Positions 34,943 through 48,200 of a stretch of DNA of 64,000 nucleotides are shown piece by piece; the stretch's first letter is position 1, and each line of letters starts with the position of its first letter. The stretch is from Plazaster borealis. Lineage: Eukaryota; Echinodermata; Asteroidea; Forcipulatida; Labidiasteridae. A program made the translations under genes and the position numbers. Where the stretch lies: assembly GCA_021014325.1 (NCBI GenBank), contig CM037476.1, forward strand, positions 15,908,827 through 15,972,826, read 5' to 3'. The notes under the pieces are model-generated. The model was given only the letters and a program-made list of their open reading frames with translations. It did not search any database and was not told the origin of the DNA.

Positions 34943-37900
34943 CTAGGGGAGAAGATTGACGGAGAAATTAAAGACAAAGTATGGAATGGTAAATATCAAA
35001 AAAAGATTAGGTTCAATCTTGTGGCGTGTCGTGGCCGAGCGGTCCAGTTCACCGAACCCAAGCCTTGGTGTTGTCAGCAGCAGAGTGTGGGTTCAAATCC
35101 CGGTCATGACACTTGTGCCCTTGAGCAAGGCACTTAACCATAATTGCTTCGTAAAAAGTTGGGAAGGTAGTGCATTCTGCTCTACCAGCCAGGCTCCTAA
35201 TTGATGATACTCATACCCTGTTTCAGCCCTAGGAGTAGGTGGCAACGTGCCCCTGGTGACAGTTGATTTGGATCGACAGCCCAAATCAGATAAGTGTAGC
35301 CCTCACCTTTAAGTGGCCGTCTGGCCTTGTGAGTAAGGCGATATCTCATAAAAAAAGTTTGCTAACTTTAAAGTGATATCCTCCTTTTTAGTTTGTCTCA
35401 TTCACTAATTAATTACTTTTTCTCCCTCTTCCCACTTTTTGTCCTTTGTGTTTCCAACCTTTTGTGGTCAAACCAGCCCCTCCCCTCTACCCGCCCCCCC
35501 CCCACGTCTCCTTCTTCATTGTTCATCCCTTACTTTTTCCATGTGCTTTCTGTCTCTCTCTCTTTTCACTTGACCGCTTCTGACCAGTATACCCGTTTAT
35601 GTGTGTTGTGTTGTGCTAGCCTTTGAGGACTCTGCTAGGGTCCAAACGTCAGACCATTAACTATTTTTTTTGCATATACCAAAAGTCCTTTTGGTTGGTG
35701 AGCAGTTTGCAACAGCTGATTCTATTTTCTCAACTTTAGAGCTCATAAGCCATTTTGAGATATGGTGGACACATTGCAACCATTTGGTTTGGGTAAATCT
35801 GTCTGTATACACCCAAATCAAATGCTGTACTTCTATGGTGTTCGCCATATCTCAAAAAGGCTAATATCAGTTTCAATCCTCCAGATAAATAAGTCAGTCA
35901 AAAATACTTTAAAGATCAAGAAAATAGCATTTGAAGGCACATTAACGTGCCTTTTTAGGTGGAATAGCTTCTGACTGGCACCACTAACCAAAAATATTGA
36001 CAAAACAGGAAGACTACCAACAATAGGGCTAAATATATATAGGTCAGTTGGTAGAGTGCCGGCATGCTAATCCGTAGGTCGCAGGTTAAAGACTCATTCA
36101 AGTCAAGTTTTCTTTGTTCACCCCACAATATTGAACATAAATACCAAAAAAAAGGTAAATAAAGATATATTTGCCGCTCCCCGATTATGGAATAGTCTAC
36201 CCACCCAAACCAGAAACTCCAACAGTGTCTCAGCCTTCAAACTGGCTCTCAAGACCCATCTTTTCCCCTAGTCTGTAGCTGGTCGACAGCGTCTTTGTAC
36301 TGTCTTTTTCTTCTTCAGCGCCTTGTATCCTTTGGCAACTTGGCGCTTTATAAATACAGTTATTATTATTATTATTATTATATTTAAGCTACATAATTTC
36401 GTAAAATTTTACAAAAAGAAAAAAGCTAAATAATTTGGTATAAAAGATTTTTTTTGTTTTTGTTCTTACCTCTGAAGCGTAATAGCACAGACACATTAGG
36501 TTCTTGACCCTCGGCAGTCTGTGTACAGACCTGGACCAGACCGTGGAGCTCAGCCACGCATTCCTCTACCTCACGGATAAGACGATGACTGGCCTGTAGG
36601 ACGTCTGATGAAGCAATCTTCTCAAGGGCCTGGTTACGCTCCTGGACGTCTAGATTGTGCTCGTATAACTCCTGACTCTGTTTGGCCAACTGGGGAATGG
36701 AATAATAATAGTAATAATAATAATACTGAGTTCTTATATAGCGTTTTATCACACCCGATGGGCGTCTCAAAGCACTCAGAATTTTTTCCTGCAAGGTATG
36801 TGTAGCTACATTATTCCTTTACATAGCACCATGTAATGGTTTACAAGGTGCTGTGGCGCAATATGCAGCCAATCAAACCAGGAACACCAGGGGGAACCCC
36901 TTCTCTTTACGATAAGTGCACTGGGTTCTTTTACGTGCATTGCACAACACACAGGACTTAAGGCTTTACATCCCACCCGAAGGGCGCAGCAATAATGGTT
37001 AAGTGTCTTGCTTAAGGACACAAGTGTCACGACCGGGACTCGAACGAACACTCAGAAACTGATCAGAAACACCTGAGCTTGAGTCTGGTGTTCTTATCCG
37101 CTCGGCCAAGGACTGAGGAAGGGTTCAAAGCATTGAAGAATTTTTGAGCGTCGTGGCCGAGCGGTTAAGAGCACCAGACTCAAAGCTCTGGTGTTTCTTA
37201 TCAGCAGAGTGTGGGTTCGAGTCCCTGTCTTGACACTTGTGTCCTTAAGCAAGACACTTAACCATTTTTGCTTAGTCCTTCGGATGGGACATAAAGCCAT
37301 TGGTCCTGTGTGTTGTAGTGCACATAAAGGGAACCCAGTACACTGATCATTAAGAGAAGAGGCTCAGCCTGTTGTTTCAGTTTGGTTGGCTGCAGATTGT
37401 GCCACAACACCTTGTGAAACCCTGCAAAAAGGGAGATTTTGAATTCCAGAATCCTTTGTCCCTCTTTGTATGGGGGAAACAGAGCGTAACCAATGCCTGT
37501 GCTTTACAAAATAGACCTTATGCATCAACGTCATCCAGCCGCCATCTTAGAGATAAAACGATGACGATAAAAACAATAAAAAAACACAGATTTGTACGCG
37601 CTGCGCACAGAATTGGCCAATGAACAATCTTCTTTTGACCTCTAGGCGAGGGCGCCCTACTGAAATACATCATGTGCATAAGGTCTATAGAATGTTCGGG
37701 TGTAGTTATACGTCAACCGACATGACCGACCCAACCACAACAGGACGTTCCGAAACTATTCTGAAACAGATAAAACTTTCCACCATTATTAAGTTTGGAA
37801 AAATGTTGCGTATTAGTAAGACGTCATCCGGCGTCAAGTGGTAAAGGGAGAGCGTGTGAATACTGTCTTACCGATGTCATGGAATCCTTCATCTTCCTGA

Positions 37901-38299
37901 GGTCCTCTTCCTTAGTTTGAGTATTCTCCTTGAGTGCTGTAATAGTATCCTCCTCTTGCTGTAGTCTCTCCTCAAGCTCACTAACAGCTTTCTGATGCCG
38001 TGACTGCTGCGTCTTCAACTGTCTGTGCTTGCTCTCCACCATCTGATGAATATGCAAATTGTTATATCTTATAAAAATTCATATTCAGGTATTTAGTCAA
38101 TTGTTCCGACTACATACATGTATCTCCAATAAAAAGTTTAAACTTTGAAATCTTTTAGAGAGAAAAAAAAAAAAGCAACACAATTATAAACAACAAGGCA
38201 GGTCTGGAATTACACGAAGGCCATGGCCTCTGTTGCCCTGGTCTTGGCCTTGGTGCCCCTTTAAAAGTTTCAAAGAGAATTTAAGATTTTCCAATGATG

Positions 38300-38361
<62 letters not shown>

Positions 38362-39218
38362 TAGTTCTTATATAGCGCACTTTACAATAACGTATCAATG
38401 CACTTTACATTAGTGCCCTGGTCATTGGGCCAATAACATTCCTTTAACCTTTCTCAGCTCCCTGGGGAGTATACAAGCCCGAGCTGCCGTGGCTCTCTGA
38501 AGGCTTTTTCAAACACAATATCAACCTCTACACTCGCAGGTACCCATTTATACCCCTGGGTGAAGAGAAGCAATTATAGTAAAGCATCTTGTTCAAGGAC
38601 ACAAGTGTCATGACCGGGATTCAAACCCACACCCCGATGACTTAACCATTGGAACTTGAATTCGATGCTCTAAACCACTTGGCAACATGACACCCTTTGA
38701 AAAATGAGATTGGCCATGCCCTTTCAAAGATGAAATGATTTTTCTGTCCTTAGGAAATTTGATTTTATCTTTACATTTTTGTGAGATGCGCCATGTATAC
38801 TCAATGCTTTTTGAGTCCTGCAGGAGAAAAAAAAGGCCCCAGGCACCTCAGGTGGGATTTGAACCAATGACCCTCTCCAGCTCTATTGTAACCGAGCGGT
38901 TTAGAGCATTGAATTTAAGTTCTGGTGGTTAAGTCATCGGGGTATGGGTTCGAGTCCCGGTCATGACACTTGTGTCCTTGAGCAAGATGCTTTACTATAA
39001 TTGCTTCTCTTCACCCAGGGGTATAAATGGGTACCTGCAAGGGTAGAGGTTGATATTGTGTTTGAAAAAGCCTTCAGAGTGCCACGGTAGCTGGGGCTGT
39101 ATACTCCACAGGGAGCTGAGAAAGATTAAAGAAATGTTATTGGCCCAATGACCAGGGTACTAATCATAATGTAAAGCGCATTGAGATGTTATTGTAAAAA
39201 GGCTCCATATAAGAACTA

Positions 39219-39282
<64 letters not shown>

Positions 39283-42200
39283 TTCTTCTTCCAGAATGCT
39301 GTGGTAGGTAGTGTCATGAACTAGGCCCTAGCACCCTGAAGACTCTCCCAAGAGATACTGACTTACCTTTTTAAGTTTCTCCACCTCGGCCTTGGCTTCA
39401 TCTCGCTCATGGACCAGTTCCTCCATGGCAGTACGGCTGAACAGCTTCAAGGTAGTTGGATCAGCATCCTTAGGAGCACCCAAGACGGACTGAAGACGGG
39501 CTGCTTCACTCTTCAAGCTGTCATGGTACATCAGAAATAAGATCTTATTAATACTTGAATGCTAGGTTGGAGCAAACACCCTGTTTTAGTGTAAGAAATT
39601 TAGAGTATACATATCGTCACTGACGCCACGAAGTAGCACAGAGGTAGATACCAGTAAAAAGTAACAATCGGAGAAAACGGCGTTTGAAGTTGAACGCTTT
39701 CTAAAATCAAGCTTTCCTACAAAATTTCAGAGTATTTTCAACTAGTTTTCTTACAGTGGAGACTTGATGCATTGAACTTCATATATACGGTGCTTTTTAA
39801 TGCTTTTCGTCCTAAATTAATGAGCAATTAAGTCAGAAAACTGCGTGCTACTTTGTGACGTTGAATATTAACGAAAATGGCCCTTTTTCGTTTTCACAAA
39901 GTAGCACTGCCATGTATTACTATGCGTGTTTGTGAAAACGTTTTTTCACTTTTGAGGTGTGTGCGCGCCGTGTGTTTCAATGGTAAATTGAATCTCAGTG
40001 CTACTTCGTGGCGTAAAAAAATGTCAGGTTCAGTGCAAAGTTGCAAACCCTCATTACCGTAATTAAAAAAGTAAAGCTCATGAAGTGATGAAACTTCATG
40101 AAGTTGTAGGCCTCGGTTAACATTGTTAAAATATGTGAAAAAATGAAATCTGAAGGAAAAAAAAGGTGGTTTTGTACACTGTGTGCTACTTCATGGCGTC
40201 GGTGACGATATGGTCACTGTTTTCACAAAAAGACACTTTAGTCCCTGCAACCAAACATTCATGTTTCGGGAAAACTGCGTTTAACATTTTTTTATATATA
40301 ATTGTTTCGGACATTGTTTGCCATTAACTTTGACATTTTACCAAGCATGAAAGTGGAGATCTTAAATCATGCAAATTTGTTGTTATTTTAATCATAGTTA
40401 GTATAATTATTTAATGAGTAATTAACTGTTTAACACAAGTGTCTGTTCGTGAAAACTGCGCGAATGAGGTCTGTGTGCAGCGCGGCGTGTACAAACCAAT
40501 GTGTAAACGACAGTGTCTGTTCGTAAAAACTTAAATTTATCTAGGTCATACAAAGAGTCGATGTTCTTATTCTTATTCTTATTCTTATTATTATTACAGC
40601 TATGGTTGCGCCAGCCTGTGCTTCCATTAGAGGGAGGTGGAGAGGGGGGTGGGTGGAGGTTGGAGTGTCAAGATCACATACATGTACCTGTCTAGCTCGA
40701 TGCGTAGATCCCCTTCCTGGCCCTCTAGCTTAGTGACAATGATATCCCGGTTCCTGACAGCGTTCCTGGAATCAGCGAGCGACGTCTCCAGCTGAGAGAT
40801 TCTCTCCTTGAGAAGCTTCTCTTTCTCACAAAGATTCTTGATGTGAGATGATTTAAGTCAAGGAAGAAGATGCAAACATCGTGTACAATGTGAAACGTCA
40901 TCAATTTCAAATATCAAGTAATAAACGACAAGGGAAACTGACTGGGTAAATTTTAAAATAATTTGGGTTGAACAAAGACAAATTGACTAGAGCGGGACTT
41001 GATCCTGCGACCTCCGGATTAACGTGCTGGCGCTCTACCAACTGAGCTATCTAGACCAGTTTTGAAAGTTGGAGGAAAACCCAATTATGGAAACCTGCGT
41101 TATCAGGTAGAGACTAAAAACCCAACCCACAAGGGAGGCTCCGGTTCAAGGCAGGATTTGACCCGGGGTCGGTCCACAGAGGTAAAAGTAAAGTCTGTCC
41201 CAAGCCAATATGGCTCATCAAGCCGGTGTTTATACCCGGTTTCCTTGGCATTAAACGACTGAGATTATTTATATTCCCCCTGGACAGGAGGCCAGTCCAT
41301 CGCAGGTTACTCCCCAGCTCTCGCCGGTACCCATTTGTACCCCTGGGTGGAGAGAAGCAGTTATGATAAAGTGCCTTGCTCAAGGACACACGTGTCATGA
41401 CCGGGACTAGAACCCACACCATGCTGATCAGAAACACCAGAGCTTGAGTCCGGTGCTCTTAACCGCTCGGCGACGACAGGCCATACAGAGGTGAAAAGCA
41501 GGGCAAGATACCACTTAGCCAACCTGATTCCCTACTTCATCTTAGACGGCAATCTCAAAGGATATAACTTCGGTGTTCTTGAGGTGTTGCTCAGCTGTGG
41601 GTAGGTCTCCCATGTATCTCTCCAGGCTGGTCACACGTTTCTTGAGTCGCTCATACTTCTCCTTCATGCGAGTGTACTTCAACTTGGTGTCCTCACCACT
41701 CTCTTCCTTCTGCATCATCTGCAACAGAGATAAAAACAATTGTGGTCACTTTGAGAAGAGAAAAAAAGGTGCAAAAACTCTTCAGTCACCTTTTGAGATA
41801 ATCTAAGACATGAACAGCAAGATTAAAGTTCAGGAGAATTCAGGGCTCGAAATACCTAATGAACCACTGGCGTGTCATGGCCGAGCAGTCTAGTTTACCG
41901 GACCCAAGCTCTGGTGTTGTCAGCAGCAGAGTGTGGGTTTCGAGCAAGGCACTTAACCATAATTGCTTCGTAAAAAGTTGGGAAGGTAGAACATTCTGCT
42001 CTATTAGCCAGGCTCCTAGTGGATGATACCCATGCCTACATCCTTAAGGACTGTGAAGGGGTAACCCTGTTTCAGCCTCAGGAGTAGGTGGCAACGTGCC
42101 CCTGGTGGCGGTTGATTAGGGTCGATAGCCCAAATCGGTTTAGTGTAGCCCACACCTTGAAGTTGGCCAAAAGTCGTGTGAAGGCGATCTTTTGAGATTC

Positions 42201-45200
42201 AAATTTTGTGAAATACTTTTTATTGATTTCTAATCAACGGGGGCATTTCAGACGAAATCATTTCGCAGGGTGCTTACTACCATTACCATCTTTATAACAA
42301 GTAAGCTTTGGATAGAAATTACACAAATTTTGTTTTAGGGTCATTACCAAAGTATGACCCTACCTTTAACACAGTTTCCCTTTTGAAGGGGACAGGCAGG
42401 GAAGAGTGGCATATCAGATCTTACCTTCTTTTCAAGCTCCTTTAGTTCTCTGCTTTTTGACTCGCAAGTTTCCTTCAACGCCTTCTTCAGCTGTCCATGC
42501 TCATACTCTGTTTCTCTGTAAAACAAATAACAATATATCAATTGAATAATTGCACTGGAGATAAAATAAAGAATATTATTGTTGGTTTTCACCGTAATAT
42601 ATTTTCTTTTTAATTTATTATGTTTTTTATATGTTCATTTATATTTCATTTAGCCTTCGAGAAAGACCCTGCCAGGGTCGAAACGTCATTATCTACACCA
42701 GCATCACCTCATTTTATGGCTAACGCACGCGTAAAGTATGTGCAAAGCAGTCTATGCACCTAACCCTAACCCTAAACATAACCCAACCCCATGATCAAAC
42801 CCTTACCCTAACACATAACATAACTTACTATCTCAATATCATTTCCGGCCATTTCTAATTTTATTAGATTTTATCCTTTGAGAAAGACTCTGCTAGGGTC
42901 AAAACATCAGGCCATTAACTATATTTTGCATTTATACTAAAGGTCATTTTGGTTGGTAAGCAGTTTGCAACAGCTAATTCGATTTTCTAAGTTTTTTTGA
43001 TGTTTTCATTTTTTCATATTAATATCGTAAAGATAAGGCCGCCTGGTGCGAGTGTAGAAATATTCTTCTTGCGAAGGGACATGAGTTCATTATTCAGTTG
43101 AGACAGAGATACACAATAACGCTAAACTCAGACAGATGACTAAATTGGCAATCACAACTCACGGCTCGAATTTGGAGAGAAAATCCACAAGACCACAGGG
43201 CTTGTAGCTCAAAATGTTTACTGGACTAGATGGTTTTTTACAAGACCAGTCATAAGAAAAGATTTGAACTTTTTAATTTGAACAAGCACTGAGAGAAGAT
43301 TTATCTCATTTTGTATTATGGGCAAGTGTTGTTCAATACTCAACAAAATTGAAAGATTTTTATCAGACTGAAAGTCAACATTTGAACAAAAAACACAAGA
43401 CCGCCGGACTTGTCCAGTCATGAGCTTACTGGCCTGGTGCTGAAATCGCTGCGATCCAGTGTAAATTTCTAGCCCTGCTAATTTATTTCTTCAGCTCCAC
43501 GATCCTCTATCATTCAGTCTCTGACTGATCTCCTGTTCCAAAAGTCATCACATTTTACTCTTCTCTTCAGGGGGGAATTCGTCCGTGTCTAGTGTGAAAA
43601 AAGGGGTTTGAAACTCACCCTAGTTTCTTGTGAAGCATTTCTAACTCTGCTGCTTTGATGGAAGATTGTTCTGCAAGCTGTGCTTTGAGCGAGGCGTTTT
43701 CATACTGGTATTCCTGACAACAAGAGAGATAAATGTTTCTTTAACATTTTAGAGACCATAGCGGCCATTTAGAGACTACATGTACATGTATGCCAGTCTG
43801 CAATGCAATAGGATATCATGTGGTCAATGAATGAATCCACACAGTACACAGTCAACCCTCCTACTGTCTGACCATTCAATGTCATCCACAATGACTTTCA
43901 ATGATAGATAATAATATTAATAATAATAACAGTTAAAATTTATATTACCCCTTAAATAAAAATGGTCCGAAGCGCACAACACATTATAAAATGCACAGAA
44001 TGGAAGAAAAAGATAAAGATAAAAGACTGGTCACCAGGCCAGTGCCCAAACCACAGTATGGGGATACGTCTGTCCCACCAACAGAGAACTAAAAGTTACT
44101 TATTACATAGGCCTATCCCTGCTGGCATCGGTAATGTTTTGATCTATTGCTATGTAAATAAACGGGTCTTATAATTCAAACAAAGCTCTGCATACCTTGT
44201 TGAAAAATAATGCGTGCTTTGAGACACCCTCGGGTGATTAAGTGCTACATACTGTAAGAGCTGTGTATTATTATTATTAGTTGTGACTGAACAGGGCATT
44301 GTACCAGACACCATTCAAATCTAACTTGCAAACGGCATATTGACATAATCAACATGTTCTTACCTGCACTTTCATGAGAAGAAAGTCACCTTTATCTTCA
44401 TGCACTCTTGTGTACATCATGTGTCTTTCCTGAGTCTGTTTTTGTCTCAACTGCTCCTTGGAGTGGGCAAGCTCCAACTTTTGCCTAAAAAATAGCGAGA
44501 CAAAAAGTTTCATGAAAATATAATAAATTTTCATCAACAATTATTGTCTCCTGCTTGTGGATCAACATTCTGACAATATTATTTGGTTTTACCCATACAC
44601 GGATGTGTGCAAAGCACGTATACTCAGTACTTTCCCGAGTCCTGTGAAATAAAATCCAAAGGCATATTACTCCGGTGGGATTCGAACCCACGACCTTTGT
44701 CATTCTAGAGCAGATGTCTTACCAACCAGACCACCAAGATTGCCCGGTAGCTAGAGGCAGTTTGAATCCTATATTTTAGCAGCGGGTACCGCAACAATGT
44801 AATAAATGTTAAATTTGCATCACGGATAAAGAATATTACTTGGTTTTACCCTTACACCGATGTGTGTAAAGCACTGTATACTCAGTACTTTCCAGAGTCT
44901 GCTGATACATGTAAGTCTTTAGTTTTCACAGGATTCGGGAAAGTACTGAGTATACAGTGCTTTACACACATTGGTGTAAGGGTAAAACCAAATAATACTC
45001 TTCATCCCTGATGCAAATTTAACATCTATGAAACACTCTGACAAATTGTTTCAAGATTTTTCCCTGGCTTGCGAAAGTTGTAGTTTTTGTGAACAAGAAA
45101 TAAGTTTTTAATATTATTAATGAAAAACTGATTTCCTCTGCCAAACTCTTTGTTGAACCTAAAGCTCACGCAAAGACGGTCAGAGAATTGAACGATCCAT

Positions 45201-48200
45201 TATACTCCACCCCTTAATACATTGACCAATCACAAATGCGAACTTGCGCCCAAAAGTCTGACATGTTAAAATCCAACTACACAATTTGTGTGTGTGTGTG
45301 TGCGCATGCTGTGTGTAGTGTGGGGCAGAGACCTGAGATCAGCAAAACTGGTCTCCAGACCTACAACACTGCAGGGTTCTCCCCATGCACAAGCTAGCGT
45401 ATCGAGCCGTTACATACAAATTTCAGCCAATTTTTGAATACAGAAGTTTCACAAAAAACATGAAAAGAAAACCATATAGAATTTTCAAAATTGCACAGTA
45501 GGGCTTTGAAAACCAAGAAAAACACAAAGTAAAAAAACAGTCCAAAAAACAATTCGCGTACCACGAACCGACCTACATGTAACTCGTACACATTATAAAA
45601 AAACGTGTTTGGAGAAAATCACGAATGAAGTTGCACTATTTTTCAAACTGCTGTTTCGGGGTCTGCTAACTATTTGTATATAATTTTTTAAGACAAAAAT
45701 AAAGCGGACTACTTTATTAATACAGAACTGTCAATTTCATTTAATCCCTACAACTATTTTAAATAGTAAATAATACCTGAACAGATAGGTCACTTTGTGA
45801 AAATGAAAATCCGAGTTTTGCCCGCAGAGCGCCGTGTACAAACCAATGCATGATAGCGACCTATCTAGTTAGGTCACTTTGTGAAATTTTTATACGCTTT
45901 GAGTTAGGTCACTTCGTGGTACGAAAATTTTACACGCGCGCCCGAACTGCGCGTACATCATTGTACATCATTGTACAGCATAGTACATCATTGGTAAAGT
46001 GCCGTATCTAGATAGGTCACTTTGTGAAAAGACAAAACGGCAAATCTAGTGATACGTCGTTTTTAGTAATTAGTGTAATTACAAAACTACTACGTATTTA
46101 GTTCTGAAACTTGTTGAAAATGTTAACAGTAATGAGTATATTAATAATTTGTAAAAAAAAATATTTAATACATAATAAGTGTGTGATTTTTGTCAGTTAG
46201 GTCGTATCGTGGTACGAGCGACGAATTCAGCGTGCTTCGGCCAAACATCCCAAAATTTTGGCCCAGAATGCCCCCCAGTTTGGAAAAAACCTGGGGAGAA
46301 CCCTGCACTGGCAGCGCTACATGTACATACAAATATTACATCATGAGCAAGGCTCGTTTTTGTGGACTTTCCAGGGCTTGAATTTGGGGGGAGGGGGGAG
46401 GAATCCACAAGACCAAGGGGCTTGTTTTGGACCAGAATTGTTTTTACAAGACCAGAATTAAAATGAGAAAAAACTTCCTGACACAGTTTAACATGCATTT
46501 TATTTCTCATTTGTCTTTATGGGTATACACTATTATACTTCATTATTCAAAAGAAGTGAGTCTGGTAAAATACAAGACTCGAAGTCAACATTTGAACAAA
46601 TTTTTTTTTGGTTCAAGATATTACACACAGTGAGGTTTAATTGTTCAATTGAAAAATGCAAGACTGCTGGACTTGTCCAGTCTTGAGTTTAAAACTAAAA
46701 CTAAAACTACGGGCCTGTGATCCAGTGTAAAATTCGAGCCCTGCTTTCCTGGAGAGCATTTATAATCAACTAAAACAAACTGGAAAAAATATATAAAGGG
46801 GGTCGCCATTTTTGACATCCATTTTTGACATGGCATGATGGCCAAGGCACATCCTTTAACAATAAGTGAACTGGGCTCTCTACCGTGCATTACACAACAG
46901 ACGAGACCTACAGCTTTACGTCCCATCTGCAGCATGTATCGTACGAGCTACCCATGTGGGTTTCATTTATAGACAGTTGCTATGGGAACCAGGGCTTAGT
47001 AGATCGGTCTATCCGTAGGGAAAAACTTGGCAGCATGTTACAAGAAAGAAAAGAAGAAGAAGAAAAAAAACTCACAAAATGATTTCTTGAACACTAACCT
47101 TTCAATGATGAGGTTTTTCTCGTCCAGCAGACCTTCTTTCGCTCTGATCACACCTTCCAATTTGCCGAGATCTTGGCTGAAATTAGGACCCGATAATGTC
47201 CCCATAGAGGGGTATGTCGCTGAGTAAGGATAACTTGGCTGTACACTCTGAGGGAGATAGAGTAACATAATGATGATGCACTTTATAAACGACTAGGGAC
47301 TGAGTTTTTAAAGTGTGCACTTTGTTAAAAGACTAGACAGTAGATACATCTCTCTTATCAGATTGGCAAAAATCCTAGCCTGAGACCTTGTCATAATTAG
47401 CATCTGGTTTAGATAAATTTTGACGGCCGTAACAGAAGAGAGCTGTTTCTGATGTGGTTTAGAGACAATGTACAGGATTGGTTATGTATACGGTTCTCGG
47501 TAACGACAAGTGATAACATCTACTTAAAGGCACTGAACGCGTTTGGTAATTGTCAAAGACCAGTGTTCTCAATTGGTGTATCCCATATGCATAAAATAAC
47601 AAGCCTGTGAAAATTTGGGCTCAATTGGTCATCAAGAAAGTTGCAAGAAAATGATGAAAGAAAAAACACCCTTGTTGTACAAATTTGTGTGCTTTCAAAT
47701 AGGAATAAAAACTTCTTGCAAGACGTTTTTATTATTTAAGTGAGAAATTACCTCTTTCTCAAAAACTATGTTACTTCAGAGGGAGTCGTTTCCTACAATG
47801 TGTTATAGTATCAACAGCTCTCCGTTGCTTGTTACCAAGTAAGTTTTTATGCTAATGTTTGTTTTGAGTCATTACCAAACGTGTACGATACCTTTAAAGG
47901 GTCTGTATATGTTTGGTAATGACTCTGAAAATTAATGGCAATACAAACTTACTTGGTAAGAAGTACAGCAGCTTTGGATAGTAAAATGCATTTTGAGAAA
48001 CTTTTCACTTTGAAGTACTGCGGTTATGGAAAAAGATATCACTTTTCATCCCCAAAAAACTGAATCTGAGAAGCGTTACTGCAGTAACGTTTCTCAAATT
48101 GTGTATTCCAATTGCAGATTATTCTTGCTGCGTGAACAAAACCGCTACAGTTTTTCAGCAATATCTCAAAAACGCTACCACCTTTTGAAATTAAATTTTC

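Noticed and set aside
37146..37220. tRNA-Leu-like gene (anticodon CAA)
   Set aside because: Part of a dispersed SINE family with several copies in the window; no proper acceptor stem.
40983..41062. tRNA gene with GTT anticodon
   Set aside because: Stem mismatches and a shared SINE body (also at 36030) mark it as a tRNA-derived SINE head.
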